DNA of 19,940 nucleotides from Verrucomicrobiota bacterium (GTDB lineage Bacteria; Verrucomicrobiota; Kiritimatiellia; UBA8416; JAIOPI01): positions 1 through 19,940 of the forward strand of contig JAQCIA010000005.1 in assembly GCA_027620105.1 (NCBI GenBank). The letters are read 5' to 3'. Positions 1 to 7,657 of this stretch are shown one piece after another; position 1 is the stretch's first letter; each line of letters opens with the position of its first letter. The notes beneath the pieces were generated by a model. The model saw only the letters and a list, made by a program, of their open reading frames with translations, was not told where the DNA came from and did not search any database. A program made the position numbers and the translations under genes.

Positions 1-1205
1 AAGCGGGCTGGGGTGGTGTTGTGTGGAAGACCATAGGCGATCCCATTGTGAACGTGAGCTCGCGCTATTCGGCCTTGAACGTTGGGCGCGCGCGCATGGT
101 GGGGTTCAACAACATCGAACTCATCAGCGATCGCACGCCCGAAACGAATTTTCGCGAGATCGCCGCATGCAAAAAGAACTGGCCGGATCGCGCGGTGATT
201 GCCTCGCTGATGACGGATACGCGCGCGAACTGGCATGCCTACATGAAGCGCTCCGTGGATTCTGGCGCGGATGGCGTGGAATTGAATTTTGGCTGTCCGC
301 ACGGCATGTGCGAGCGCGGCATGGGGTCGGCGGTGGGGCAGAACCCGGAAGTCATCGAGACCATCGTGGGCTGGGTCATGGAGGTGGCCGAACTTCCTGT
401 GATTGTGAAGCTGACGCCCAATATCACCAGTGTGGCGCATGCCGGGCGGGCCGCGCGCAAGGCGGGGGCGAACGCGATTTCGCTGATCAACACGATCAAC
501 AGCATCACGCAGGTCAATCTTGAGGCGATGTGCCCGGAGCCCTATGTGGCGGGCAAGAGCACGCACGGGGGCTATTGCGGGCCGGCTGTAAAACCCATCG
601 CGCTGAACATGGTGCTGGAGTGCGCGGCCGATCCGCTGGTGGATCTCCCGATTTCGGGCATTGGCGGGATCACCACCTGGCGGGACGCGGCCGAATTCAT
701 TGCACTGGGCTCGACGAGCGTGCAGGTCTGCACCGCCATCATGCATTATGGCTTTCGCATTGTGGAAGACATGATCGACGGATTGAATGCGTACCTCGAT
801 GGCGCCAAGATGACGTCGGTAAACGATCTGCGCGGGCGCGCGGTAAAGAGCGTCACCAAGTGGGAGACGCTGGACTTGAACTACAAGCGCGTGGCGGCCA
901 TCGACTATGCGAAGTGCATCGGTTGCAACCTGTGCTACATCGCCTGCGAAGATGGCGCACACCAGGCCATTGACCTGATCGAGCCCAACGGGCAGGGGCT
1001 TGGGCCGGGACGGTTGCCGGGCAAGCGCATTCCGCAGATCAACGAGGCCCATTGTGTGGGCTGCAATCTGTGTGCGCTGGTCTGTCCGGTGGATGATTGC
1101 ATTACGATGGAAGATCGCGACACCGGCAAGCGGCCCATGAGTTGGCAGCAATATCAGCAGGGGCTGGCCAAGGGCACGATCAAGCCGATTCCGCCGCACC
1201 CATGA
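1..1205 (+). CDS. preA: NAD-dependent dihydropyrimidine dehydrogenase, catalytic subunit PreA/PydA (5' end outside window)
   Basis: This subunit reduces uracil and thymine to their 5,6-dihydro forms, the first step of reductive pyrimidine breakdown, in a cytosolic complex with a flavin/NAD subunit (PreT) not seen here. The reading frame is open from base 3 and its first codons (AGWGGVVWKTIG) match the interior of PreA proteins, so the GTG at 21 is not the start and about 30 N-terminal residues are missing. Visible signatures are the FMN-barrel loop NFGCPHGM with the catalytic Cys (equivalent to Cys671 of mammalian DPD), KLTPNI, NTINSIT, the phosphate-site stretch GIGGITTW, and two C-terminal 4Fe-4S motifs (CIGCNLCYIAC and CVGCNLCALVCP). 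NFGCP rather than NFSCP resembles pseudomonad PydA more than E. coli PreA. It heads the block leading to mmsA and hydA. I am very sure of the family. Confidence 0.95.
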   Translation, partial: AGWGGVVWKTIGDPIVNVSSRYSALNVGRARMVGFNNIELISDRTPETNFREIAACKKNWPDRAVIASLMTDTRANWHAYMKRSVDSGADGVELNFGCPHGMCERGMGSAVGQNPEVIETIVGWVMEVAELPVIVKLTPNITSVAHAGRAARKAGANAISLINTINSITQVNLEAMCPEPYVAGKSTHGGYCGPAVKPIALNMVLECAADPLVDLPISGIGGITTWRDAAEFIALGSTSVQVCTAIMHYGFRIVEDMIDGLNAYLDGAKMTSVNDLRGRAVKSVTKWETLDLNYKRVAAIDYAKCIGCNLCYIACEDGAHQAIDLIEPNGQGLGPGRLPGKRIPQINEAHCVGCNLCALVCPVDDCITMEDRDTGKRPMSWQQYQQGLAKGTIKPIPPHP

Positions 1206-1263
1206 GGGGTGGCGCGCGGGCAAAACGGTTTGACTGAGGACGGCGGCGACGAGGGAAGCGCAT

Positions 1264-2778
1264 ATGAGTACGGCAACCGCAACGGGAACATTGACTCCGT
1301 GTCCGATTCTGATCGGCGGGGAGTGGAGCACGCCGAAGACGGCGACAACGACGAAGGTTTACAACCCCTCCACGGGCGAGGTGATTGCCGAAACGCCCAT
1401 GTGCGGGGTGGACGTTGTGGATGCCGCGGTGCGGGCGGCGGACGCGGCGAGTCTCGACTGGGCGGAGACTCCGCCGGTGGACCGCGCGCGGGTGTTGTTT
1501 CGCTATAAAATGCTGCTCGAAGACAACTTCGAGGAACTCGCCAGGAGCGTCACGCGCGAGCATGGGAAGACCATGACGGAAGCGCGCGGCGACGTGCGGC
1601 GCGGCATTGAGGTGGTGGAGTATGCGTGCGGTGCGCCGGAACTGCTCAAGGGTGAAGTCTTGGAGAACGTGGCGCGCGGCATTGACTGCGATCTGATCAA
1701 GCAGCCGGTTGGCATCTGCGCGGGGATCTGCCCGTGCAATTTTCCGGCGCTGGTGCCCATGTGGATGTATCCCCTTGCGCTGGCTTGCGGGAACACCTTC
1801 ATTCTCAAGCCCAGCGAAAGGGTGCCGCTCACCGGTATCCGCCTGATCGAATTGCTGCAGCAGGCCGGGCTGCCCAAGGGCGTGATGAACGTTGTGCACG
1901 GCGGGCGCGAGTGCGTGGATGCAATATTGCAGCATCCGCTGGTGCGGGCGATCTCCTTCGTTGGTTCATCGCCGGTGGCGAAGTACATTGTTGAGACGGG
2001 CACACAGCACGGCAAGCGCGTGCAGGCGGCGGGAGGGGCGAAGAATTACGTCTTCGTCATGCCGGATGCGGACTTCGACAATTCGGTGAAGGGGCTGGTG
2101 GATGCGGCCTTTGGCTGCGCGGGACAGCGCTGCATGGCGGGTTCGACGGCGGTCACCATCGGGAAGGCGGCGGACAAGCTGCTGCCGGACCTGTCGGCGG
2201 CGGTGCGGGCGATCACGCTGGGACCGACGGACCGCGATCCGTCCGCGACGATGGGCGCGATGATTTCGCCGCAGCATCGTGATCGCGTCGCGGGGCTGCT
2301 GGAAGGATCGGTGAAAGAAGGTGCCAAGCTGCTGGTGGACGGTCGCGGGGCAAAAGTTCCGGCCTATCCGAATGGCTTTTACCTCGGCGCGAGCATCGTG
2401 GATCATGTTGCGGTGGGGATGACCATTGCCAGGGAAGAGGTCTTTGGGCCGGTCCTGAATGTGATGCGCTTTGAAGACCTGGAAAGCGCGATTGAGGCAG
2501 CCAACAAGGTGAACTTTGGTAACGGTGCCTGCATCTACACGCAGTCCGGCAAGGCGGCGCGCGAATTTCGGCATCGCATCAAGGCGGGTATGGTGGGGGT
2601 GAACGTGGGGGTTCCGGCGCCCCTGGCGTATTTCCCCTTCAGCGGGTGGGACTATTCCTTCTTCGGTGATCTGCATTTGCAGGGGCGAGAAGGTGTGATG
2701 TTCTACACGCGTCAGAAAGTGACGACGTGGCGCTGGTTCCGCTACGGTGAAGGCGACGTCTGGCACAAGGAAAAGTAG
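1264..2778 (+). CDS. mmsA: CoA-acylating (methyl)malonate-semialdehyde dehydrogenase
   Basis: This NAD- and CoA-dependent aldehyde dehydrogenase converts methylmalonate semialdehyde to propionyl-CoA, or malonate semialdehyde to acetyl-CoA, with CO2 release. It has 504 residues, usual for the family. The catalytic Cys is C290 in GCAGQRCMAG, and GGAKN replaces the usual ELGGK, the mark of the CoA-acylating MMSDH class, which lacks the general-base Glu. N159 supplies the oxyanion Asn. Its motif reads CPCNFP where most relatives have TPFNFP, an odd pair of Cys substitutions beside the active site. The start is ATG 1264, with a GAGGGA ribosome site at 1251-1256. Between preA and hydA its likely job is the last step of thymine and uracil breakdown, handing propionyl-CoA to the prp genes. 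A role in valine or inositol catabolism is the alternative, since the family serves all of these. Confidence 0.93.
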   Translation: MSTATATGTLTPCPILIGGEWSTPKTATTTKVYNPSTGEVIAETPMCGVDVVDAAVRAADAASLDWAETPPVDRARVLFRYKMLLEDNFEELARSVTREHGKTMTEARGDVRRGIEVVEYACGAPELLKGEVLENVARGIDCDLIKQPVGICAGICPCNFPALVPMWMYPLALACGNTFILKPSERVPLTGIRLIELLQQAGLPKGVMNVVHGGRECVDAILQHPLVRAISFVGSSPVAKYIVETGTQHGKRVQAAGGAKNYVFVMPDADFDNSVKGLVDAAFGCAGQRCMAGSTAVTIGKAADKLLPDLSAAVRAITLGPTDRDPSATMGAMISPQHRDRVAGLLEGSVKEGAKLLVDGRGAKVPAYPNGFYLGASIVDHVAVGMTIAREEVFGPVLNVMRFEDLESAIEAANKVNFGNGACIYTQSGKAAREFRHRIKAGMVGVNVGVPAPLAYFPFSGWDYSFFGDLHLQGREGVMFYTRQKVTTWRWFRYGEGDVWHKEK

Positions 2779-2801
2779 ACCATAGGACAGTGGGACTAGG
2801 T

Positions 2802-3656
2802 ATGCGCTTATTGATCAAGAACGGCGAGATTGTGACGGCCGCCGAACGGTACGTGGCCGATCTCTATTGTGAAAATGAGACGATCACGCGCATCGGGCGC
2901 GGGCTGGAAGCGCCGAAAGGTGCGACGGTGATTGATGCCCAGGGGAAGCATGTGTTCCCAGGTTTCATTGATCCGCATGTGCACATTCACCTGCCCTTCA
3001 TGGGCACGCTCGCCAAGGACACCTACGAGACGGCCAGCAAGGCCGCACTCGTAGGCGGAACGACGACACTCATCGAAATGGTCTGCCCCAATCGCAATGA
3101 TCCGGTGCTCGAATCGTACGAATTATGGCTGGGCAAGGCCGAAGGCAAGAGCGCCTGTGATTTCACCTTTCACATGGGCGTGTCCCGCTTTGATGCCAAA
3201 ACGGAGTCGGAGCTGAAGCAGATCGTCAAGGCCGGCATCAGCAGCTTTAAAATCTTTCTGGCATACAAAAACTTCTTTGGGGTGACCGATCACGAACTGT
3301 TTCACGTGATGCGGCTGGCCAAGAAGCTTGGCGTGATTGTCACGGCCCACTGTGAGAATGCGGATCTCGTGTTCGAACTGCAGCAGCGGTTGTTGCACGA
3401 AGGCAAGACGGAACCCAAGTGGCACTACTGGAGCAGGCCGCCGTCGGTCGAGGCAGAGGGCGTGCATCATCTGGCCACCTTTGCGCAGATGCACGACACG
3501 CATGTCTACGTGGTGCACACGAGTTGCGAAGAGGCCTTGCGCGTGGCCATCCGGGCCAAGGAGCGCGGCGTGAAAATATGGGTCGAGACGTTGGTTCAGT
3601 ATCTGACGTTGGACATGCGTGACGCTGAGCGTGCGAAGTTTGAAGGTGCGAAATAA
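2802..3656 (+). CDS. hydA: Dihydropyrimidinase, N-terminal part (ended by premature TAA)
   Basis: Dihydropyrimidinase opens the ring of dihydrouracil and dihydrothymine to N-carbamoyl-beta-amino acids. This is the first 284 codons of an otherwise complete gene running to 4187. It carries most of the binuclear metal site at canonical positions: H59 and H61 (DPHVH), the Lys that becomes carbamylated K150 (SFKIF), H183 (TAHCE) and H239 (VVHTS), plus Tyr155 of the substrate pocket. The TAA at 3654-3656 sits where relatives have Tyr in the K-Y-x-x-S-P-P-L-R motif, one base from a Tyr codon, and the same frame continues directly after it. The ATG at 2802 gives a standard N-terminus; GTG 2790 is an in-frame alternative. 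It lies 23 nt after mmsA. Alone this piece lacks the last metal ligand and should be inactive. Confidence 0.9.
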   Translation: MRLLIKNGEIVTAAERYVADLYCENETITRIGRGLEAPKGATVIDAQGKHVFPGFIDPHVHIHLPFMGTLAKDTYETASKAALVGGTTTLIEMVCPNRNDPVLESYELWLGKAEGKSACDFTFHMGVSRFDAKTESELKQIVKAGISSFKIFLAYKNFFGVTDHELFHVMRLAKKLGVIVTAHCENADLVFELQQRLLHEGKTEPKWHYWSRPPSVEAEGVHHLATFAQMHDTHVYVVHTSCEEALRVAIRAKERGVKIWVETLVQYLTLDMRDAERAKFEGAK

Positions 3657-3659
3657 ATC

Positions 3660-4187
3660 ATGTCGCCGCCGCTGCGCGACAAGCGCAACCAGGAAGTGCT
3701 CTGGAACGGATTGCGTCAGGGACTGGTCAGCACGGTGGCGACAGATCACGCGCCCTTCGACTTCAAAAAACAGAAACCCATGGGCCGCGCGGATTTTACT
3801 AAGATTCCAAATGGTATTCCTGCGCTCGAGGATCGCATGACGGTTCTTTGGACACGCGGGGTGGGCGAGGGGCGGCTGGATCTGCACCAGTTTGTGGATG
3901 CCGGCAGCACGCAGGCGGCAAAGTTGTTCGGACTGTTTCCGCGCAAAGGAACGATTGCGGTGGGCAGCGATGCGGATCTGGTGGTCTGGGACCCGAAATA
4001 CCGCGGCAAGATCAGCGTGCGCAAGCAGCATATGAATGTGGATTACAATCCGTTCGAAGGATGGCCAATCACCGGTCGGCCCCACGTCGTCACCGTGCGC
4101 GGCGCGGTGGCGGCGCGCGACGGCAAGTTTGTCGGAACGGTCGGGCGCGGGAAACTGGTGCGGCGCGAGCCCACGCATTTCGAATGA
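3660..4187 (+). CDS. hydA: Dihydropyrimidinase, C-terminal part (same frame, after the internal stop)
   Basis: These 175 codons continue the dihydropyrimidinase frame after the TAA at 3654-3656. They hold the substrate-binding Ser of MSPPLR (residue 288 counting through the stop), the final metal ligand D315 in ATDHAPFD, the NGIPALEDR loop and the usual GSDADLVVWDP region of the C-terminal beta-sandwich. Nothing here looks decayed: no further stop and no frameshift. The ATG at 3660 lies four bases after the stop, with AAGG at 3643-3646 upstream, so termination-reinitiation could produce it as a separate polypeptide. The TGA at 4185-4187 overlaps the prpB start as ATGA. Whether this is a pseudogene remnant, a sequencing or assembly error, or half of a split enzyme cannot be decided from one sequence. 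Confidence 0.85.
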   Translation: MSPPLRDKRNQEVLWNGLRQGLVSTVATDHAPFDFKKQKPMGRADFTKIPNGIPALEDRMTVLWTRGVGEGRLDLHQFVDAGSTQAAKLFGLFPRKGTIAVGSDADLVVWDPKYRGKISVRKQHMNVDYNPFEGWPITGRPHVVTVRGAVAARDGKFVGTVGRGKLVRREPTHFE

Positions 4188-5053
4188 GCAAGGGCGCTAC
4201 ATTTCGAGCGGCGTGCGCGGTTGAGCGCCCATTGCAAATCGCCGGCGTGATCAACGCCTTTGCCGCCAGCATGGCTGAGCGCGCGGGGTTTCGTGCTTTG
4301 TACGTGTCCGGCGCGGGGGTGGCCAACGCGTCCCATGGGTGGCCGGATCTGGGCTTTACAACGTTGGAGGACGTCCTGTGCGATGTGCGGCGGATTGCCG
4401 CGGCCACGGCCTGTCCCCTGTTGGTGGATGTTGACACGGGGTGGGATGATCCGGCGGAGACTGTGCGCGCAATGATTCAGGCGGGCGCTGGCGCGATTCA
4501 GATTGAGGACCAGATTCCTGCGAAACGCTGCGGGCATCGGCCCAACAAGCAGGTTGTGGCGACGGAAGAGATGCTCGCGCGCCTTGAAGCCTGCGTGGCC
4601 GGGCGCACGGATCCGCAGTTCGTCATCATGGCGCGCACGGATGCCGCCGCGATGGAAGGGCTCGAATCGGCCATTACGCGCGCGCGACGCTATGTGGAGG
4701 CGGGGGCCGACATGATTTTCGCGGAGGCGCTGGGGGCGCGGGAGGATTACGCGGCCTTTGTCCGCGCGGTGCCTGTGCCGGTGCTGGCCAACATGACGGA
4801 GTTCGGCAAGACGCCGCTGATGACGACAGCCGAACTCGCGGACGTCGGGATTCGGTTGGTGCTTTACCCCTTGTCGGCATTTCGCGCGATGAACGCGGCG
4901 GCCTGGGGGGTGTTTCAGGCGATCCGAACGGACGGTGGACAACAGAACGTCGTGGCGTCCATGCAGACGCGCGCGGAGTTGTACGATTTCCTGAACTATG
5001 AGAAGTTTGAACGCGAAGCTGACGCGCGTAATCGCCAGAAAGGGACCACATGA
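4184..5053 (+). CDS. prpB: Methylisocitrate lyase PrpB
   Basis: PrpB cleaves 2-methylisocitrate to pyruvate and succinate, the last step of the methylcitrate cycle for propionyl-CoA. The protein has 289 residues (E. coli PrpB about 296) and the isocitrate-lyase/PEP-mutase barrel: DVDTGWDD for Mg binding, IEDQ, and the lyase signature KRCGHRPNK with catalytic C116. The C-terminal half keeps MARTDA and the LYPLSAFRAMN segment typical of PrpB. The open frame extends upstream through the end of hydA, but homology begins at ATG 4184, which overlaps the hydA TGA as ATGA; the prpC start overlaps this gene's TGA the same way. Translational coupling of hydA, prpB and prpC is therefore likely. Oxaloacetate decarboxylase-type relatives are less likely because of KRCGHR and the flanking prpC and prpD. 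Confidence 0.95.
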   Translation: MSKGATFRAACAVERPLQIAGVINAFAASMAERAGFRALYVSGAGVANASHGWPDLGFTTLEDVLCDVRRIAAATACPLLVDVDTGWDDPAETVRAMIQAGAGAIQIEDQIPAKRCGHRPNKQVVATEEMLARLEACVAGRTDPQFVIMARTDAAAMEGLESAITRARRYVEAGADMIFAEALGAREDYAAFVRAVPVPVLANMTEFGKTPLMTTAELADVGIRLVLYPLSAFRAMNAAAWGVFQAIRTDGGQQNVVASMQTRAELYDFLNYEKFEREADARNRQKGTT

Positions 5054-6165
5054 CGACGGATTTTTCGAAGGGACTCGAGGGTGTTGTGGCCGGGGCCACT
5101 TCAGTCTCTATTATTGATGAGCAGGCGGGGGGGCTTCAGTATCGCGGCTATCCGCTGGATGAGCTGACAAACAGCGTGACGTTCGACGGGGTGGCGTATT
5201 TGCTACTGCATGACGATCTCCCCAAGCCGGCCGAGTTGGCGGCCTATCGGAAGACGCTGAAGGGCTTGCGGGGACTGCCTGCGGCGCTCAAGGGGTGTCT
5301 GGAGCTGTTGCCCAAGTCGACGCACCCCATGGATGTGCTGCGCACCGGGTGTTCGGTGCTGGGGTGCCTGGAGCCCGAGGGCACGGGGCGCACGCAGCGT
5401 GACGTGGCCAACCGTTTGTTGGCCACGTTTCCCGGTATGCTGATGTATTGGCACACGTTCGCGTTCCACGGCAAGCGCATCGAGACCGACACGGCTGCCC
5501 CCACGATTGCCGGACAGTTTCTGGAATTGCTGCATGGGCGCGCGCCGGATGCGTTGCATTTGCAGGCGCTTGAGGTGTCACTGATTCTGTACGCCGAACA
5601 TGAGTTTAATGCGTCCACGTTCACGGCCAGGACGATCACGTCGACCCTTTCCGATTCTTACTCGGCGGTGACGGGGGCGATCGGGGCGTTGCGCGGGCCA
5701 CTGCACGGCGGGGCGAACGAGGCGGCCATGGAATTGATTGAACGCTACCGCACACCTGAAGAGGCGGAAGCGGGCGTCATGCAGAGCTTATCGCGCAAAG
5801 AAAAGATCATGGGATTCGGGCATCGCGTGTACAAGACGCACGACCCGCGCTCGGACATTGTGAAGATCTGGGCGCAGAAGTTGGCGGCGCCCACGGAGGA
5901 AGGGCGGCGCCAGTTTGCCGTGGCCGAGCGGATTGAGGCGGTGCTGCGGCGGGAGAAAAAACTCTTCCCGAATCTGGATTTTTACAGCGCGGTTGCCTAC
6001 AACCGTATGGGCATTCCGACGTTCCTGTTCACGCCGATTTTCGTGATGTCCCGCATCACGGGGTGGTCTGCACATATCATGGAACAGCGCGCGGACAATC
6101 GGATCATCCGGCCTATGTCGGTATATCAAGGCTCGCCGCTGCGGCACATCGGACAGAAGGTCTGA
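5050..6165 (+). CDS. prpC: 2-methylcitrate synthase PrpC
   Basis: PrpC condenses propionyl-CoA with oxaloacetate to 2-methylcitrate, entering the methylcitrate cycle. It has 371 residues, the size of short bacterial type II-like citrate/methylcitrate synthases. The catalytic triad is visible: H219 in GPLHGGANE, H258 in GFGHRVYK and D310 in NLDFYS. The IRPMSVYQG stretch near the C-terminus is also typical. ATG 5050 overlaps the prpB stop as ATGA. Sequence alone does not cleanly separate methylcitrate synthase from citrate synthase in this family, and many enzymes do both; the position between prpB and prpD is the main argument for PrpC. Confidence 0.93.
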   Translation: MTTDFSKGLEGVVAGATSVSIIDEQAGGLQYRGYPLDELTNSVTFDGVAYLLLHDDLPKPAELAAYRKTLKGLRGLPAALKGCLELLPKSTHPMDVLRTGCSVLGCLEPEGTGRTQRDVANRLLATFPGMLMYWHTFAFHGKRIETDTAAPTIAGQFLELLHGRAPDALHLQALEVSLILYAEHEFNASTFTARTITSTLSDSYSAVTGAIGALRGPLHGGANEAAMELIERYRTPEEAEAGVMQSLSRKEKIMGFGHRVYKTHDPRSDIVKIWAQKLAAPTEEGRRQFAVAERIEAVLRREKKLFPNLDFYSAVAYNRMGIPTFLFTPIFVMSRITGWSAHIMEQRADNRIIRPMSVYQGSPLRHIGQKV

Positions 6166-6183
6166 ACCGCGGGAGGTTGCGAG

Positions 6184-7614
6184 ATGTCAGCGCCCATTTC
6201 GAATGTTCGTCCCCCAACGGATGACGTGCTGGCCAGGATCGCGGACTATGTCGCGACGGCGCGCGTGGATAACGCAGAGGCGCGTGAGACGGCGCGGTAC
6301 TGCCTGATGGACAGTCTGGGCTGCGCCATGCTGGCGTTGGCCTTTCCCGCGTGCGTCCAGCGCCTGGGACCGGTGGTGCCGGGGGCGGTGCTGGCGAATG
6401 GCGCGCGGGTTCCGGGCACGTCCCACGCGCTTGAACCGGTTCAGGCGGCCTTCAATATCGGAGCGCTGATACGCTGGCTGGATTTCAATGACACATGGCT
6501 GGCGGCGGAGTGGGGGCATCCGTCGGACAATCTGGGCGGGATTCTGGCGGTGGCGGATTGGTTGGGGCGCCAAGGCGCGGTTGGTCCTTGCATGGGTGAT
6601 GTGCTGACAGCGGCGATCAAGGCGCACGAAATTCAGGGCGTGCTGGCGCTGGAAAACAGCTTCAATCGTGCGGGGATGGATCACGTGTTGCTCGTGCGCG
6701 TTGCCAGCGCGGCGGTGACCACGGGGCTGATGGGCGGCACACGCGAGCAGATCGTGAGCGCCGTTTCCAACGCCTGGGCCGATGGTGGCGCGCTGCGCGT
6801 GTATCGCCATGCGCCCAACACGGGTGTGCGCAAATCCTGGGCGGCGGGCGACGCGACCAGCCGCGGCGTCTGGCAGGCGCTGATGGCCCTGCGCGGCGAA
6901 ATGGGCTATCCCGGGGCGCTGACGACCAAGACCTGGGGATTTCAGGACGCGGTCTTTCGCGGGAAGTCCGTGACGTTGGTGCGACCGCTGGGCACGTATG
7001 TGATGGAAAACGTGCTTTTCAAGATTTCCTTTCCGGCAGAATTTCATGCGCAGACAGCGGTGGAATGCGCGTTCCTGCTGCACCCCAAGGTCAAGGACCG
7101 TTTGGCGGAAATCGCGCGCGTGGAAATCACCACCCACGAATCCGCGGTGCGCATCATCGACAAATCGGGACCGCTGCACAATCCGGCGGATCGCGATCAT
7201 TGCCTGCAATACATGACGGCCATCGGGTTGATTTACGGTGCCTTGCGTGCGGAGCACTACGAAGATGGGATTGCCGCTGACCCGCGCATTGACGCGCTAC
7301 GCGCCAAGATGGCCGTGCATGAGAATCCGTTGTATAGCCACGACTATCTGGATTCAGACAAGCGCTCGATCGCCAATGCGGTGCAGGTCTTTTTTCGTGA
7401 CGGTTCACACACGGAGAAAGTCGCCGTGGAATACCCGATCGGGCATCGGCGCCGACGGGCAGAAGGCATTCCGGAGTTGGTCAAAAAATTCCGGGCGGCG
7501 GTGGGTGGTGTTTTTTCGGAAGCCCGCGCGGAACGGATTGTGTCAGCTTGCGAGGATGCCAAGGCCTTGGAGCGGATGCCGGTGGCCACGTTCATGGGGC
7601 TTTGGACGGTTTAG
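6184..7614 (+). CDS. prpD: 2-methylcitrate dehydratase PrpD
   Basis: PrpD dehydrates 2-methylcitrate to 2-methyl-cis-aconitate, the middle step of the methylcitrate cycle; an aconitase then rehydrates it for PrpB. The 476 residues match E. coli PrpD (483) along the whole length, including WLDFNDTWLAAEWGHPSDN, KAHEIQG, ALENSFNR, RHAPNTG, SWAAGDATSR, ENVLFKISFPAEFH, NPADRDHC and YPIGHRRRR. This is true PrpD, not merely a member of the broad MmgE/PrpD family. A GGGAGG ribosome site (6171-6176) precedes ATG 6184 by 7 nt, and only 18 nt separate it from prpC. It ends the + strand block and is followed by a hairpin. Cobalamin-independent AcnD/PrpF is not present, so PrpD is the dehydratase used here. 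Confidence 0.96.
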   Translation: MSAPISNVRPPTDDVLARIADYVATARVDNAEARETARYCLMDSLGCAMLALAFPACVQRLGPVVPGAVLANGARVPGTSHALEPVQAAFNIGALIRWLDFNDTWLAAEWGHPSDNLGGILAVADWLGRQGAVGPCMGDVLTAAIKAHEIQGVLALENSFNRAGMDHVLLVRVASAAVTTGLMGGTREQIVSAVSNAWADGGALRVYRHAPNTGVRKSWAAGDATSRGVWQALMALRGEMGYPGALTTKTWGFQDAVFRGKSVTLVRPLGTYVMENVLFKISFPAEFHAQTAVECAFLLHPKVKDRLAEIARVEITTHESAVRIIDKSGPLHNPADRDHCLQYMTAIGLIYGALRAEHYEDGIAADPRIDALRAKMAVHENPLYSHDYLDSDKRSIANAVQVFFRDGSHTEKVAVEYPIGHRRRRAEGIPELVKKFRAAVGGVFSEARAERIVSACEDAKALERMPVATFMGLWTV

Positions 7615-7618
7615 TCCG

Positions 7619-7647
7619 AACATTTCACGAGGGTCTCGTGAAGTGTT
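7619..7647. terminator. Hairpin between converging prpD and nucleotidyltransferase genes
   Basis: A 13-bp stem (7619-7631 with 7635-7647) contains a single T-G wobble and a 3-nt loop. It begins 4 nt after prpD and ends 10 nt before the opposing gene. No T-run follows on either strand, so it is not a classic intrinsic terminator, though its position suits a two-way transcription stop or 3'-end stabiliser. Confidence 0.6.
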
Positions 7648-7657
7648 CACCCGCAAA

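Noticed and set aside
21..23. GTG at 21 as the start of preA
   Set aside because: The codons before it (from base 3) continue the conserved PreA sequence, so the gene is cut by the window edge.
1966..2766. 266-residue minus-strand frame opposite mmsA
   Set aside because: Antisense to a strongly matched MmsA; no recognisable motif and no start context.
3654..3656. TAA as a reassigned sense codon (alternative genetic code)
   Set aside because: The epimerase ends at TAA (8554-8552) exactly where the family ends and a complete second protein follows, so TAA is a working stop in this organism.
3123..4178. 351-residue open frame on the minus strand
   Set aside because: It lies wholly opposite hydA, is rich in His/Arg and lacks any family motif; it mirrors codon bias of the + strand gene.
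3848..4183. Upstream in-frame extension of prpB
   Set aside because: Overlaps the dihydropyrimidinase C-terminus out of frame and is not like PrpB; homology begins at ATG 4184.
6187..7257. 356-residue open frame on the minus strand
   Set aside because: Antisense to prpD, which matches its family along the full length; composition is typical of an antisense shadow.
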